DNA of 64,000 nt from an uncultured Paracoccaceae bacterium (GTDB lineage: Bacteria; Pseudomonadota; Alphaproteobacteria; Rhodobacterales; Rhodobacteraceae). The position numbers were made by a program, and so were the translations under genes. Shown piece by piece: positions 26,460 through 34,823 of the stretch (positions within the stretch are counted from its first letter, which is position 1; the number at the start of each line of letters is the position of its first letter). The notes beneath the pieces were generated by a model. That model did not search any database. It was not told where the DNA came from and was given only the letters and a program-made list of their open reading frames with translations. The stretch covers positions 348,336 through 412,335 of the forward strand of contig CANNFR010000003.1 in the NCBI GenBank assembly GCA_947503935.1, written 5' to 3'.

Positions 26460-27344
26460 TTACGCGAGCAGCACGTCGGCCGATCTGAGTCGCGCGACGG
26501 CCTCGGTCCGGTTCCGAACCCCCAGCCGTCGGAAGATGCGGGTCATGTGCTGCTTGACCGTTCCTTCCGCCAGCCCGAGCTCCTCCGCTATTCCCCGGTT
26601 CGGTGTTCCGCTTGCCGCAAGCCGCAGGATATGGATCTGCCGCGCCGTCAGGTCTTGTCGTGCTTCATTCCCATAGGAGATTGCCCGCTCCGACCTGTCT
26701 GCAGTGAACGCGAGGTCATTCGCTGCAAGCACCGCCTGGGCAAGTGCGTTGAGCCGTTGTTCCAGATCGGAGAAGGAGTCGCGCTGGTCTGAAGTGACGA
26801 GGCACGCGAAAGCTTCAATGGCGCCGCGCAGCTCGTCGAGCCGGCGATGAACATCCTGCGCCGCGATGGCGGAAAAGCGATCCTCGGTCGTTTCGCTGTC
26901 CCTGACGCGGTAGAGCATGTCGGACAGGGTTTCGAGTGCCTCGCGGCGATCGTGGATATCGAGCGCGACGCCGTCCCAGATGATCGAACCGTCGGGCTGG
27001 CGCCGGGGATGGCCGACCGACCTGACCCAGCGATAGCCGCCCGACGGGCTTTCCACCCGCACCTCCTCGTCGAGCGGCGTCAGATCGCGCGCCGAGGCTT
27101 CGAGCCCGGCGAGGAACCTGGGGCGGTCCTCGGGGTGGATCCAGGCGTGATCGACCTCGGCGCGGGACATCAGGTCCTCCGGGTCGAGGCCGAAGAGCGC
27201 CTTAACGCCGGATCCGACGTAGCCGTACCGGTATTTCCCGTTCGCCGTCCGGATGCGTTGCATCGTGTGGCCCGGGAAGGTGCGGCCGAGCAGCGTCTCG
27301 ACGGCGCGCGCGGGCTTTAGGGGAGTGGATTTATGGCTGGTCAT
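26460..27344 (-). CDS. PAS domain-LuxR transcriptional regulator
   Basis: This 294-residue regulator has a PAS fold of the PAS_3 type (about residues 35-140, with VDHAWIHPEDRPRFLAGL and EVRVESPSGGYRWVRSVGHP), a helical linker and a C-terminal LuxR helix-turn-helix (ARQIHILRLAASGTPNRGIA then GTVKQHMTRIFRRLGVRN). It is divergent from the BKACE operon with 107 bp between starts and is the obvious candidate regulator. The PAS domain may bind a pathway intermediate. No receiver domain or kinase is present. Confidence 0.85.
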   Translation of the reverse strand: MTSHKSTPLKPARAVETLLGRTFPGHTMQRIRTANGKYRYGYVGSGVKALFGLDPEDLMSRAEVDHAWIHPEDRPRFLAGLEASARDLTPLDEEVRVESPSGGYRWVRSVGHPRRQPDGSIIWDGVALDIHDRREALETLSDMLYRVRDSETTEDRFSAIAAQDVHRRLDELRGAIEAFACLVTSDQRDSFSDLEQRLNALAQAVLAANDLAFTADRSERAISYGNEARQDLTARQIHILRLAASGTPNRGIAEELGLAEGTVKQHMTRIFRRLGVRNRTEAVARLRSADVLLA

Positions 27345-27358
27345 GTAACTAAGGTTAC
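27345..27358. promoter_or_regulatory. GTAAC-N4-GTTAC inverted repeat between PAS-LuxR gene and BKACE operon
   Basis: The 14-bp inverted repeat directly abuts the start codon of the PAS-LuxR gene and lies 94 bases upstream of the BKACE start. It could be an autoregulatory site. The repeat is visible; its role is inferred. Confidence 0.4.
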
Positions 27359-27451
27359 CATGATGGGCAAAAATGGACAGGACTTATAACCAAAGGTTGG
27401 ATTTCTGCCCTCCGATGGCGCACCGTTGCACTCAAGCTGAGGGAGGACGGC

Positions 27452-28351
27452 TTGGACAAGATCATCATCGAAGCGCGGGTCAACGAGCTTGCGAGCCGCA
27501 GGGGCAATCCGCATGTGCCCTTCCTGCCGGGCGAGATCATCGCCGACGCGGTCGCCTGCGCCGAGGAAGGCGCGTCGATCGTGCATTTCCACGGGCGCAC
27601 CTCCGATGGCGCGCCGAACCACGACCCGGCCTTCTATCTCGAGACCAACGCGGGCATTCGCGCGCGCTCGGACATCCTGATCCACCCGACCCTCGGCTAT
27701 GTCGCCAACGACACCGACGCCAAGGGCCGCTTCGCCGCAATCGAGGAGATGATGAAATCCGCCGAAACGGCACCGGATTTCGCGCCGATGGACACCGGCA
27801 GCGTCAACGTCGACTGGTGGAACCCCGAGGAAGGCGGCTACGACACCACCGAGCTCATCTACAAGAACTCCACCGGCACGCTCATGTATTTTGCCGAGCG
27901 CATCCGGCACTATGGCCTGACGCCATATCTCGTCAGTTGGAACGTCAGCTTCACCCGCCAGATCGAGCAGTTCCTGAAGATGGGGGTGCTGCCGCAGCCC
28001 GCCTACATTTGCTTCTGCATGACCGACGAGATCATCTTCGCGGGCCACCCGGGGACCGCGAAGGGCCTCGACGCGCACACGGCCTTCCTGCCGGAAGGCT
28101 TCGACACGGTCTGGACGGTGGTGAACTACAAGGGCGATCTCTTCGATCTGACCGAAAAGATCATCCGTGAAGGCGGGCATATCTCCATCGGCCTCGGCGA
28201 CTACGCTTACACCGACGGCGGGCGGAACCTGACCAATGCCGAGGTGATCGCCAAGGTCGTGGCGCAGGCGCGCGCGATGGGGCGTGAACCCGCCAGCGTC
28301 GCCGAGACCCGCAAGATCCTGAACATGCCGGACAAACGCATCGCGGCCTGA
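27452..28351 (+). CDS. BKACE-family (beta-keto acid cleavage) protein, divergent active site
   Basis: This 299-residue TIM-barrel protein belongs to the 3-keto-5-aminohexanoate cleavage (Kce/DUF849) family. Canonical members condense a beta-keto acid with acetyl-CoA to give acetoacetate and a new CoA ester, using a metal held by two His and one Glu. The His pair is present (IVHFHGRT, His45 and His47). The second metal motif, normally HxRxGxED, reads HISIGLGD here, so the catalytic Arg and ligand Glu appear replaced by Ser and Gly. The likely start is TTG at 27452 after GAGGGAGGA. It is first in an operon with a TRAP transporter and E1 alpha-beta fusion. Substrate unknown. Confidence 0.85.
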   Translation: MDKIIIEARVNELASRRGNPHVPFLPGEIIADAVACAEEGASIVHFHGRTSDGAPNHDPAFYLETNAGIRARSDILIHPTLGYVANDTDAKGRFAAIEEMMKSAETAPDFAPMDTGSVNVDWWNPEEGGYDTTELIYKNSTGTLMYFAERIRHYGLTPYLVSWNVSFTRQIEQFLKMGVLPQPAYICFCMTDEIIFAGHPGTAKGLDAHTAFLPEGFDTVWTVVNYKGDLFDLTEKIIREGGHISIGLGDYAYTDGGRNLTNAEVIAKVVAQARAMGREPASVAETRKILNMPDKRIAA

Positions 28352-28391
28352 ACCGCGGGCATCCAATCACGAAAGAACGGGAGGACTAGGA

Positions 28392-29390
28392 ATGAAGATC
28401 AGAACCGCCTTTTTGGGGACCACGCTCGCTCTTTCGGCCGGCGGCGCATCGGCCGAGGAATTCAGAATGCAGACCTTCCTTGGCGCGACGGCGGCCACGA
28501 CCCAGGCCTTCGAGCAGATGGCTGCGGAGCTGGCCGATGCGACGAATGGGGAAATCGAGATCACCGTATTGCCGGGCGGGGCCGTCGTGGGTGCGGGCGA
28601 AACCATTGAGGCGATCCAGAACGGCATCCTCGAGGGCCAGTACACCGCGCCGTCCTACTTCGCGGGATCGGACCCGGCCCTGGGCGTGCTGGGCGACACG
28701 CTCGCGGCCTATCCCGACAGTGCGACGCGCGACCGCTGGTTCAGCGAAGGCGGCGGGCTAGAGCTCGCCCGCGCGCTCTATGAACAATACGACATGAAGT
28801 TCATATGCCCGGTATACTGGCCGCCCGAGCAGATCCCCTCGACCGTGCCGATCGAGACCGTCTCGGATTTCGAAGGCCTGAGAATGCGCGCCCCGGGTGG
28901 GCTTGCTTCCGACCTTCTGAGCCGCGCGGGCGCGTCCTTGGTGACGATGGGCGTGGGCGACAGCGTGACCGCGATGGAAACGGGGCAGCTCGATGCGACC
29001 GACCTTGCCAACGTCGCGCTGAACTGGGCGCTCGGGATGCATAATCAGGCGAAGTTCTCGGTCCTGGCCAGGCATTCCATGGCGGTGACCGAGATGTCGG
29101 TCTCGATGTCCAAGTGGGACGCCCTCAGCATCGAGGCGCAGACGGCCTTCGAAGACGCCTGCAACGCCATGTCGGCGCAGCTTGTCGAGACGCTGAGCGC
29201 GCAGGACGCCGAGGCGCAGGCGGCGGCCGAAGCGGCGGGCGTGACCTTCATCGAATTCGGCCAAGCCGAAGCCGAGACCTTCCGCGGCGTGACGCAGGAG
29301 GTCTGGGCCGATTGGGGCGCGAAAAGCCCGAACGCGCAAGCCATCGTCGACAGCCACAAAGCCTTTCTGGAAACCCTCGGGCTGAACTGA
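28392..29390 (+). CDS. TRAP transporter substrate-binding protein (DctP/TakP-like)
   Basis: This 332-residue periplasmic protein has a signal peptide (MKIRTAFLGTTLALSAGGASA, cut near residue 21) and the DctP fold. The family signature includes a Arg in LRMRAPGG (substrate carboxylate clamp) and the conserved Asn/Trp region DLANVALNWALGMH. The pattern resembles TakP-type binders of 2-oxo acids, but the ligand cannot be set from sequence. It precedes the DctQ and DctM genes, from which it is separated by a stable hairpin at 29401-29425. Confidence 0.92.
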   Translation: MKIRTAFLGTTLALSAGGASAEEFRMQTFLGATAATTQAFEQMAAELADATNGEIEITVLPGGAVVGAGETIEAIQNGILEGQYTAPSYFAGSDPALGVLGDTLAAYPDSATRDRWFSEGGGLELARALYEQYDMKFICPVYWPPEQIPSTVPIETVSDFEGLRMRAPGGLASDLLSRAGASLVTMGVGDSVTAMETGQLDATDLANVALNWALGMHNQAKFSVLARHSMAVTEMSVSMSKWDALSIEAQTAFEDACNAMSAQLVETLSAQDAEAQAAAEAAGVTFIEFGQAEAETFRGVTQEVWADWGAKSPNAQAIVDSHKAFLETLGLN

Positions 29391-29400
29391 TCTGAGCCAC

Positions 29401-29425
29401 GGGGCGGGCGCGTGACGCCCGCCCC
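29401..29425 (+). promoter_or_regulatory. Intercistronic hairpin between DctP and DctQ genes
   Basis: A perfect 10-bp G+C-only stem (GGGGCGGGCG paired with CGCCCGCCCC) with a 5-base loop lies 10 bases after the DctP stop. There is no T run, so it looks like an mRNA stabiliser or partial block that raises the binding protein above the membrane subunits. A comparable hairpin occurs at the same place in the second TRAP operon. Confidence 0.7.
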
Positions 29426-29444
29426 CCAAGCTGCGGAGCATGCC

Positions 29445-29933
29445 ATGTCCTTCATCGAACGGTTCGCACTGGCTCTGGGCCGCCTCGCGGCCTGGGCCTT
29501 CGCTGGAATCGTCCTGCTGATGGTCTACGAGGTGGTGGCCCGCTACGGCTTCAACCGGCCGACGATCTGGGCGCATGAGGCGTCGGTGGCGCTGGCGAGC
29601 TTCGCGTTCATCGTGGGCGGCGCCTATTGCATGGCCGAGGGCACGCATATGCGCATCGGCTTCTTGACCGACGGCCGGCCGCGCCTTGCGCGGCTGTCGC
29701 GCTGGCTGACCGTCGGGGCGGGGGCCGTCTACCTTACGGGTCTCGCCTACGGCGCGTTCCGGCAGGCCGACCGCGCGCTCTTCCGCTTCGCGCTCGACGG
29801 CTCGTGGACCCCCGAACGGTCGGGGTCGACGCTCAATTCAGCCCTGCCGGCCTTTCTGAAGGGCCTGCTGTTCCTGGGCGCCGTCCTGTTCCTTCTGGTG
29901 CTTCTGCGCCAGGCCCTGCGGCGGGTGGGGTAG
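29445..29933 (+). CDS. TRAP transporter small permease (DctQ)
   Basis: This 162-residue membrane protein has four transmembrane helices, with the family pattern near the second (WAHEASVALASFAFIVGGAY then EGTHMRIGF). ATG at 29445 follows GCGGAG; a GTG 33 bases upstream is in frame but would start inside the spacer next to the hairpin. It is the small subunit paired with the DctM protein encoded 3 bases downstream. Confidence 0.9.
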   Translation: MSFIERFALALGRLAAWAFAGIVLLMVYEVVARYGFNRPTIWAHEASVALASFAFIVGGAYCMAEGTHMRIGFLTDGRPRLARLSRWLTVGAGAVYLTGLAYGAFRQADRALFRFALDGSWTPERSGSTLNSALPAFLKGLLFLGAVLFLLVLLRQALRRVG

Positions 29934-29936
29934 GCC

Positions 29937-31259
29937 TTGGACATCGCGACGATCACGCTTCTCATCGTAGGGGCGATGGCCGCCCTCCTGATGCTGGGGG
30001 TGCCGCTCGCCTTCGTCTCGGGGTCGATCGCCGTGGTCCTGGCAGTCACCCAGTTCGGGCCCAACGCGCTTTTCGTCCTGTCCAGCCGCACCGTCGAGTT
30101 CCTCGACAGCTTCGCGCTGATCGCGGTTCCGATGTTCGTGATGATGGCGAGCTTCATGGAGAAATCCGGCGTCGCGAAGGACCTCTACCGCGCCTTCCAC
30201 GTCTGGGCGGGCACGCTCAGGGGCGGCGTCGGCGTGGTCACGATCTTCGTCGCCGTCATCCTCGGGGCGACGACCGGCATCATCGGCGGCGAGATCGTGC
30301 TTCTGGGCCTGATCGCACTGCCGCAGATGCTGCGGCTCGGCTACGACAAGAAGCTGGCCATCGGCATCATCACCGCGGGCGGATCGCTCGGCACGATGAT
30401 TCCGCCCTCGATCATCCTGATCTTCTACGGGCTGACGGCCGAGGTGAACATCTCGCACCTGTTCCTGGCCACGCTTATGCCCGGCCTGATGCTGGCGGGC
30501 TTCTACGCGTTCTACGTCCTGGCACGCTGTCGGCTGAACCCCGCGCTGGGGCCCGCGCTTGGCCCCGACGAGGCGGCGATGCCGCTTCGCGACAAGCTGC
30601 GCCTCTTCCGGGGCGTAGCGCTGCCGGTCGCAGTGGCGGGCGGCGTTCTGGTGTCGATCTACGCGGGCCTCGCCTCGATCACCGAAAGCGCGGCACTGGG
30701 CGCCTTCGGCGCAGCCGTCGCCGCCTGGGTCCGGGGGACGCTGTCGCTGCGGATGATCGGCGAGGTTCTGATCCAGGCGCTCAGGACCTGCGGCATGGTG
30801 TTCTGGCTGGTCTTCGGCACCAACGCGCTGATCGGGGTCTACAACCTGATGGGTGGGATCGACTTCGCCGCGTCGCTTTTGGGCGGCGTGTCCGAAAGTC
30901 CCGCCGTGATCCTGCTGGTCATGGTCGCGGTCTTCCTCATCCTTGGGTTCTTCATCGACTGGATCGGCATTCTGTTCCTGACCATGCCGATCTTCCTGCC
31001 GGTGCTGAGCGATCTGGGCTACAACCCAATCTGGTTCGGCATCGTCTTCAACCTGTCGATGCAGATCGCCTACCTGACGCCGCCCTTCGGCCCGGCCTGC
31101 TTCTATCTGCAGGGCGCGGCGCCGCCCGGGGTGACGTTGCAGGACATCTTTGCCGCGCAATGGCCCTTCGTCGGCATCCAGATCGTGGCCCTGGCCATCG
31201 TGATCCTCTGGCCCGATCTGTCGCTGTGGCTGCCGCGCCTTGTCTACGGGGCCGTGTGA
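29937..31259 (+). CDS. TRAP transporter large permease (DctM)
   Basis: This 440-residue protein has about 12 transmembrane segments and the DctM signature blocks (FALIAVPMFVMMASFMEKSG, ITAGGSLGTMIPPSIILIFY, and YLTPPFGPACFYLQG). It forms the Na+-coupled transport channel with DctQ. The start is probably TTG at 29937, 3 bases after the DctQ stop. Its stop overlaps the start of the E1 fusion gene (TGATG), which strongly links uptake to that enzyme. Confidence 0.93.
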   Translation: MDIATITLLIVGAMAALLMLGVPLAFVSGSIAVVLAVTQFGPNALFVLSSRTVEFLDSFALIAVPMFVMMASFMEKSGVAKDLYRAFHVWAGTLRGGVGVVTIFVAVILGATTGIIGGEIVLLGLIALPQMLRLGYDKKLAIGIITAGGSLGTMIPPSIILIFYGLTAEVNISHLFLATLMPGLMLAGFYAFYVLARCRLNPALGPALGPDEAAMPLRDKLRLFRGVALPVAVAGGVLVSIYAGLASITESAALGAFGAAVAAWVRGTLSLRMIGEVLIQALRTCGMVFWLVFGTNALIGVYNLMGGIDFAASLLGGVSESPAVILLVMVAVFLILGFFIDWIGILFLTMPIFLPVLSDLGYNPIWFGIVFNLSMQIAYLTPPFGPACFYLQGAAPPGVTLQDIFAAQWPFVGIQIVALAIVILWPDLSLWLPRLVYGAV

Positions 31260-33286
31260 TGGCCGATGTCTCGATCCTAAAGGGCCTGTCCTCCACCGTC
31301 CCGAACGCGCTGGGCCCCGAGGACCGGGTCGCCGCGCTGCGCCTGATGCTGCGCATCCGCCGGTTCGAGACGCGCACGAAAGAGCTGTTTCTGAAAGGCG
31401 TCATCAAGGGCACCGCGCATTCCTCGGTCGGGCAAGAGGCCATCGCCGCCGGCGCCTGCCCGGTCCTGGAGGACCGCGATTTCCTGCTGACCCATCACCG
31501 GGGCCACGGCCACACCATCGCCAAGGGGGCGGATATCCGGCTGATGTTCGCCGAACTCATGGGCCGCGCCTCGGGCTATTGCGGCGGCCTTGGCGGGTCG
31601 ATGCACATCGCCGATGTCGGGCGCGGCATCCTCGGGGCCAACGGGATCGTGGGCGCGGGCATGGGGCTCGGCACCGGCGCGGCGCTGGCCGAACAGCTCG
31701 ACGGAACCGGCGCAATCGGCATCACCTTCTTCGGCGACGGCGCGGCGAACGAAGGCATCTTTCACGAGGCCATGAACCTGGCGGCGATCTGGAAGCTGCC
31801 GCTGATCTTCTTCTGCGAGAACAACCAGTACGGCCTCTCGACGCCGACCGAACTGGTCACCGCCGGCCCCTCGATCGCCGCGCGGGGCGACGCCTATGGC
31901 GTGCCGAACGTGCGGATCGACGGCAATGACCTCGCCGCGATCCGCGAGGCGGTGACGCGCGCGGCGCTGCGGGCCCGCGCGGGCGACGGGCCCAGCCTGA
32001 TCGAGGCGCTGACCTATCGCTGGGACGACCATTCGATGCGCGCCAACCTGCCCGCCTATCGCACCGGCGACGAGGAAACCGCCTGGAAATCCGCCGATCC
32101 CATTGTCCGGCTCAAGGCCGAGATGGCCGCGCGCGACGGACTGGACGAGGCGGCGTGGGATGCGCTGCTCGCCGAAACCGAAGCCGGGATCGAGGCCGCC
32201 ATCGACTGGGCCGCCGACCAGCCCGAGCCCGACATGGCCGACGCCATGGCCCAGGTCGCACCGCCCCGCACCGCGCCGGCGCCCGTGCCACCGCCGCCGG
32301 GCGCGCGCGCCCTGACCTATGCCGAGGCCATCACCGAAGCCTTCGCGCAGGAAATGGCGCACGACCCGGACGTCATCGTGCTGGGCGAGGATGTGGGCCG
32401 CATCGGCGGCATCTTCGGCCTGACCTGCGGCCTCTACGACTGCTTCGGGCCCGAACGTGTCCGCGACACGCCGATCTCCGAAGGCGCCATCGCCTCGTGC
32501 GGGGTGGGCGCGGCGCTCCGCGGCAAGCGCGTGATCGTCGAGGCGCAGCTGTGGGATTTCGTCACCCTGATGATGGACGCGATCGTCAACCAGGCCGCCA
32601 AGGCGCGCTACATGCTGGGCGGCAAGGTGCAAGTGCCGGTCGTCTTCCGGGGGCCGCAGGGCGCGGGCATCCGGCTGGCCGCGCAGCACACGCAAAGCCT
32701 CGAGATGCTGTTCGCCAACATCCCCGGCCTCGAGGTCTACGCCCCCTCGACCGCCTATGATGCCAAGGGGCTGATGACCGCCGCCATCCGCCATGACGGG
32801 CCGGTGGTCTTCCTCGAACACAAGCTGCTCTACCTCGGCCAGCCGCAACCCGTGCCCGAGGCGCCCTATGCCATCGACCCCGGCCGCGCGCGTATCGTCC
32901 GGGAGGGGCGCGATTGCACCATCGTCGCCACGCTCGCCATGGTCGAGCGCGCCGTGCAGGCCGCGGAACGCCTGGCCCGCGACGGCATCGACGCCGAGGT
33001 CATCGACCCCCGCACGATCAAGCCGCTGGATGTCGGCACCATTTGCGACAGCGTGCGCAAGACCAACCGCGCCGTCGTCGTCCACGAGGCCCCCCTCTTC
33101 GGCGGCTTCGGCGGCGAGATCGCCGCGGCCATCATGGAGAACGCCTTCGATTGGCTCGACGCGCCGGTCGCCCGCATCGGCGCGCCGGAAAGCCCCGTCC
33201 CCTACAACGACCGGCTGGAACGCGCGTGGATGCCCGACGCGCGCCGCATCGCCGAGGCCGTGAAATCCGTCTGCTACAGGAGGTGA
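31259..33286 (+). CDS. Fused E1 alpha-beta thiamine-diphosphate dehydrogenase (acetoin/2-oxoacid type)
   Basis: This 675-residue protein joins both halves of a 2-oxoacid or acetoin dehydrogenase E1. Residues 1-333 are the alpha part with the TPP motif running from GDG (159-161) to NN (188-189) and the phosphorylation-loop-like YRWDDHSMRAN. Residues 334-349 are a Pro/Ala linker (APPRTAPAPVPPPPG). Residues 350-675 are the beta part (LGEDVGRIGG, FRGPQGAG, VIDPRTIKPLDVGTI). No lipoyl E2 or flavin E3 gene is nearby, so it borrows those or works as a decarboxylase or ligase with another acceptor. The start overlaps the DctM stop; RidA follows 2 bases later. Confidence 0.93.
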   Translation: MADVSILKGLSSTVPNALGPEDRVAALRLMLRIRRFETRTKELFLKGVIKGTAHSSVGQEAIAAGACPVLEDRDFLLTHHRGHGHTIAKGADIRLMFAELMGRASGYCGGLGGSMHIADVGRGILGANGIVGAGMGLGTGAALAEQLDGTGAIGITFFGDGAANEGIFHEAMNLAAIWKLPLIFFCENNQYGLSTPTELVTAGPSIAARGDAYGVPNVRIDGNDLAAIREAVTRAALRARAGDGPSLIEALTYRWDDHSMRANLPAYRTGDEETAWKSADPIVRLKAEMAARDGLDEAAWDALLAETEAGIEAAIDWAADQPEPDMADAMAQVAPPRTAPAPVPPPPGARALTYAEAITEAFAQEMAHDPDVIVLGEDVGRIGGIFGLTCGLYDCFGPERVRDTPISEGAIASCGVGAALRGKRVIVEAQLWDFVTLMMDAIVNQAAKARYMLGGKVQVPVVFRGPQGAGIRLAAQHTQSLEMLFANIPGLEVYAPSTAYDAKGLMTAAIRHDGPVVFLEHKLLYLGQPQPVPEAPYAIDPGRARIVREGRDCTIVATLAMVERAVQAAERLARDGIDAEVIDPRTIKPLDVGTICDSVRKTNRAVVVHEAPLFGGFGGEIAAAIMENAFDWLDAPVARIGAPESPVPYNDRLERAWMPDARRIAEAVKSVCYRR

Positions 33287-33288
33287 GA

Positions 33289-33693
33289 ATGCCGACACGC
33301 AAGGTGATCGTCCCCGAGGGGATGGAGAACATCTACGACACCTATCACTACGCCCCCGGCATCCTGGTCGGCGACACGCTCTACATCTCCGGCCAGGTCG
33401 GCCGCGACGAGAACCTGAACGTGGTCGAAGGCCCCGAGGCGCAATTCGTGCAGGCCTTCGAGAACGTGGCCAAGGTGCTGTCGGCGGCGGGGGCGGGCTT
33501 CGACGACGTGGTCGAGCTGGAAACCTGGTTCGCCGACTCGATGGCCGATCTCAAGACCTTCCTCGCGGTGAAGGACCGCTACTTCACCAGCCGCTACCCG
33601 ACCTGGACCGGCTTCGCGGTCAAGGGGTTCTCGATGCCGGGCATCCTGGTCGAGATCAAGTGCAAGGCCATTCTCGGCCTCACCGACGCATGA
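33289..33693 (+). CDS. RidA/YjgF-family protein lacking the canonical Arg
   Basis: This 134-residue protein has the trimeric RidA fold pattern (TLYISGQVGRDENLN early, GILVEIKCKAIL at the end). In canonical RidA imine deaminases a conserved Arg (Arg105 in E. coli) follows the FP of the FPARS motif. Here the corresponding text is YPTWTGFAV, so the Arg is replaced by Trp or lost. It therefore probably belongs to a non-deaminase subgroup that binds an intermediate. ATG at 33289 follows AGGAGG; its stop overlaps the aldolase start. Confidence 0.85.
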   Translation: MPTRKVIVPEGMENIYDTYHYAPGILVGDTLYISGQVGRDENLNVVEGPEAQFVQAFENVAKVLSAAGAGFDDVVELETWFADSMADLKTFLAVKDRYFTSRYPTWTGFAVKGFSMPGILVEIKCKAILGLTDA

Positions 33694-34475
33694 GACGCCT
33701 GGGTGACATCCTCGCCGCCGGGAAACCGACCTACGGCACCTGGAGCCAGATCGACTCCCCAGAAGTGATCGACATGGTCGGGCTGAACGGCTTCGACTTC
33801 ATCGTCATCGATTGCCAGCACGGTCCCTTCGGGATCGAGACCGCCGAGCGCATGGCCCGCGCGGCCGCCGCGACGGGCCTTGCCGCCGCCGTGCGGGTAT
33901 CCCGGCTCGACGAGGTGGAGATCCTCAAGGCGCTCGACGCCGGGATCTCCCATGTCGTGGTGCCCGACGTGGCGAGTGCAGCCCAGGCCAGCCGCGCGGT
34001 CGACGCGACCCGCTTCGGCCCGCAGGGCCGACGCGGCGCCTGCCCCTGCGTCCGCTCGGGCGGCCATTTCGTGCGCGACTGGCGCGACTACGTCGCGCGG
34101 GAAGAGGCGCGGACGGGCATCGTCGCGCTCGTCGAAAGCGTCGAGGGCATGGCCGAGATCGACGCGATCGCCGCGACACCGGGGCTCGCGGCCCTGATGG
34201 CTGGACCCTTCGACCTCTCGGTCTCCATGGGCCTGCAGGGCGACTGGCGCAGCCCGCGCGTGAACGACGCGCTCCGCCGTTTGGTCGGCGCGGCCCGGGA
34301 AAACGGCCTGCCCGCGATCATGCCGGTCTTCTCGCCCGACCCATCCGAATGCCGCGACCTCGTCAGCTCATGGTCGGGCGAGGGCGTGACGTGCTTCATG
34401 CTCGGGTCGGACAAGATCCTGATCGCCAACGCCCTCCAGGGCTGGATCGACACGGTCGGCGGGCCTGTGTCCTGA
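33690..34475 (+). CDS. HpcH/HpaI-family aldolase
   Basis: This 261-residue class II pyruvate aldolase cleaves or forms 4-hydroxy-2-oxo acids, giving pyruvate and an aldehyde. The family elements are the catalytic His in VIDCQHGPFG, Arg in AAVRVSRLD, metal ligand Glu in ALVESVEGM and Asp in GPFDLSVSMG. The start overlaps the RidA stop (ATGA). It is the last gene of the BKACE operon. Its place suggests the pathway ends in pyruvate plus an aldehyde; the exact substrate cannot be set. Confidence 0.9.
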   Translation: MRRLGDILAAGKPTYGTWSQIDSPEVIDMVGLNGFDFIVIDCQHGPFGIETAERMARAAAATGLAAAVRVSRLDEVEILKALDAGISHVVVPDVASAAQASRAVDATRFGPQGRRGACPCVRSGGHFVRDWRDYVAREEARTGIVALVESVEGMAEIDAIAATPGLAALMAGPFDLSVSMGLQGDWRSPRVNDALRRLVGAARENGLPAIMPVFSPDPSECRDLVSSWSGEGVTCFMLGSDKILIANALQGWIDTVGGPVS

Positions 34476-34823
34476 CCGAGCGTGGCGCGGCATACCCTCA
34501 CCGCAAGCGCAAGGTCGTGAAGGGAAATGGCCGATCGTCTATCGGAACCGTCGCCCACGATGCGGCCGTTGCGCGCCCAGGATGCCGCAAGTCACATGGA
34601 TGTCTGCTGTGGCGACTGCTGCAAGCTGCACCTACTTCTGGAATGCCCACGTCAGCCGACCTTCGCGGGCGGCATGTGGGCTACCCGGTGGTGGGCGAGA
34701 TGGATTGGATGCAGGTTCAGATACCTAAACTGCTTCGTCCGCGAACAGTGTTCTCATTTGATTCGTGATCCGACGCGGGGCGCCGCGCATGTCGCCGGTG
34801 CAACCGTCCACCCGCACCATCGT
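34476..34823. other. 348-bp region between two convergent catabolic operons
   Basis: No protein-like frame is seen here. No classic hairpin with T run was found, although both operons should end in this stretch. It may hold remnants of lost sequence. Confidence 0.4.

Noticed and set aside
27373..28170. 265-codon plus-strand frame overlapping the BKACE gene
   Set aside because: It is an Arg/Gly/His-rich frame of the same strand out of phase with the BKACE gene, which carries the recognisable fold motifs.
29627..31258. N-terminal 540-residue extension of the E1 fusion frame
   Set aside because: It is Arg/Pro/Gly-rich text antiphase to the DctQ and DctM genes. The true E1 start is at 31259, overlapping the DctM stop.
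31277..33298. 673-codon minus-strand open frame opposite the E1 fusion
   Set aside because: High Asp/Arg/Gly/His shadow of a GC-rich gene on the other strand, with no family pattern or ribosome site.
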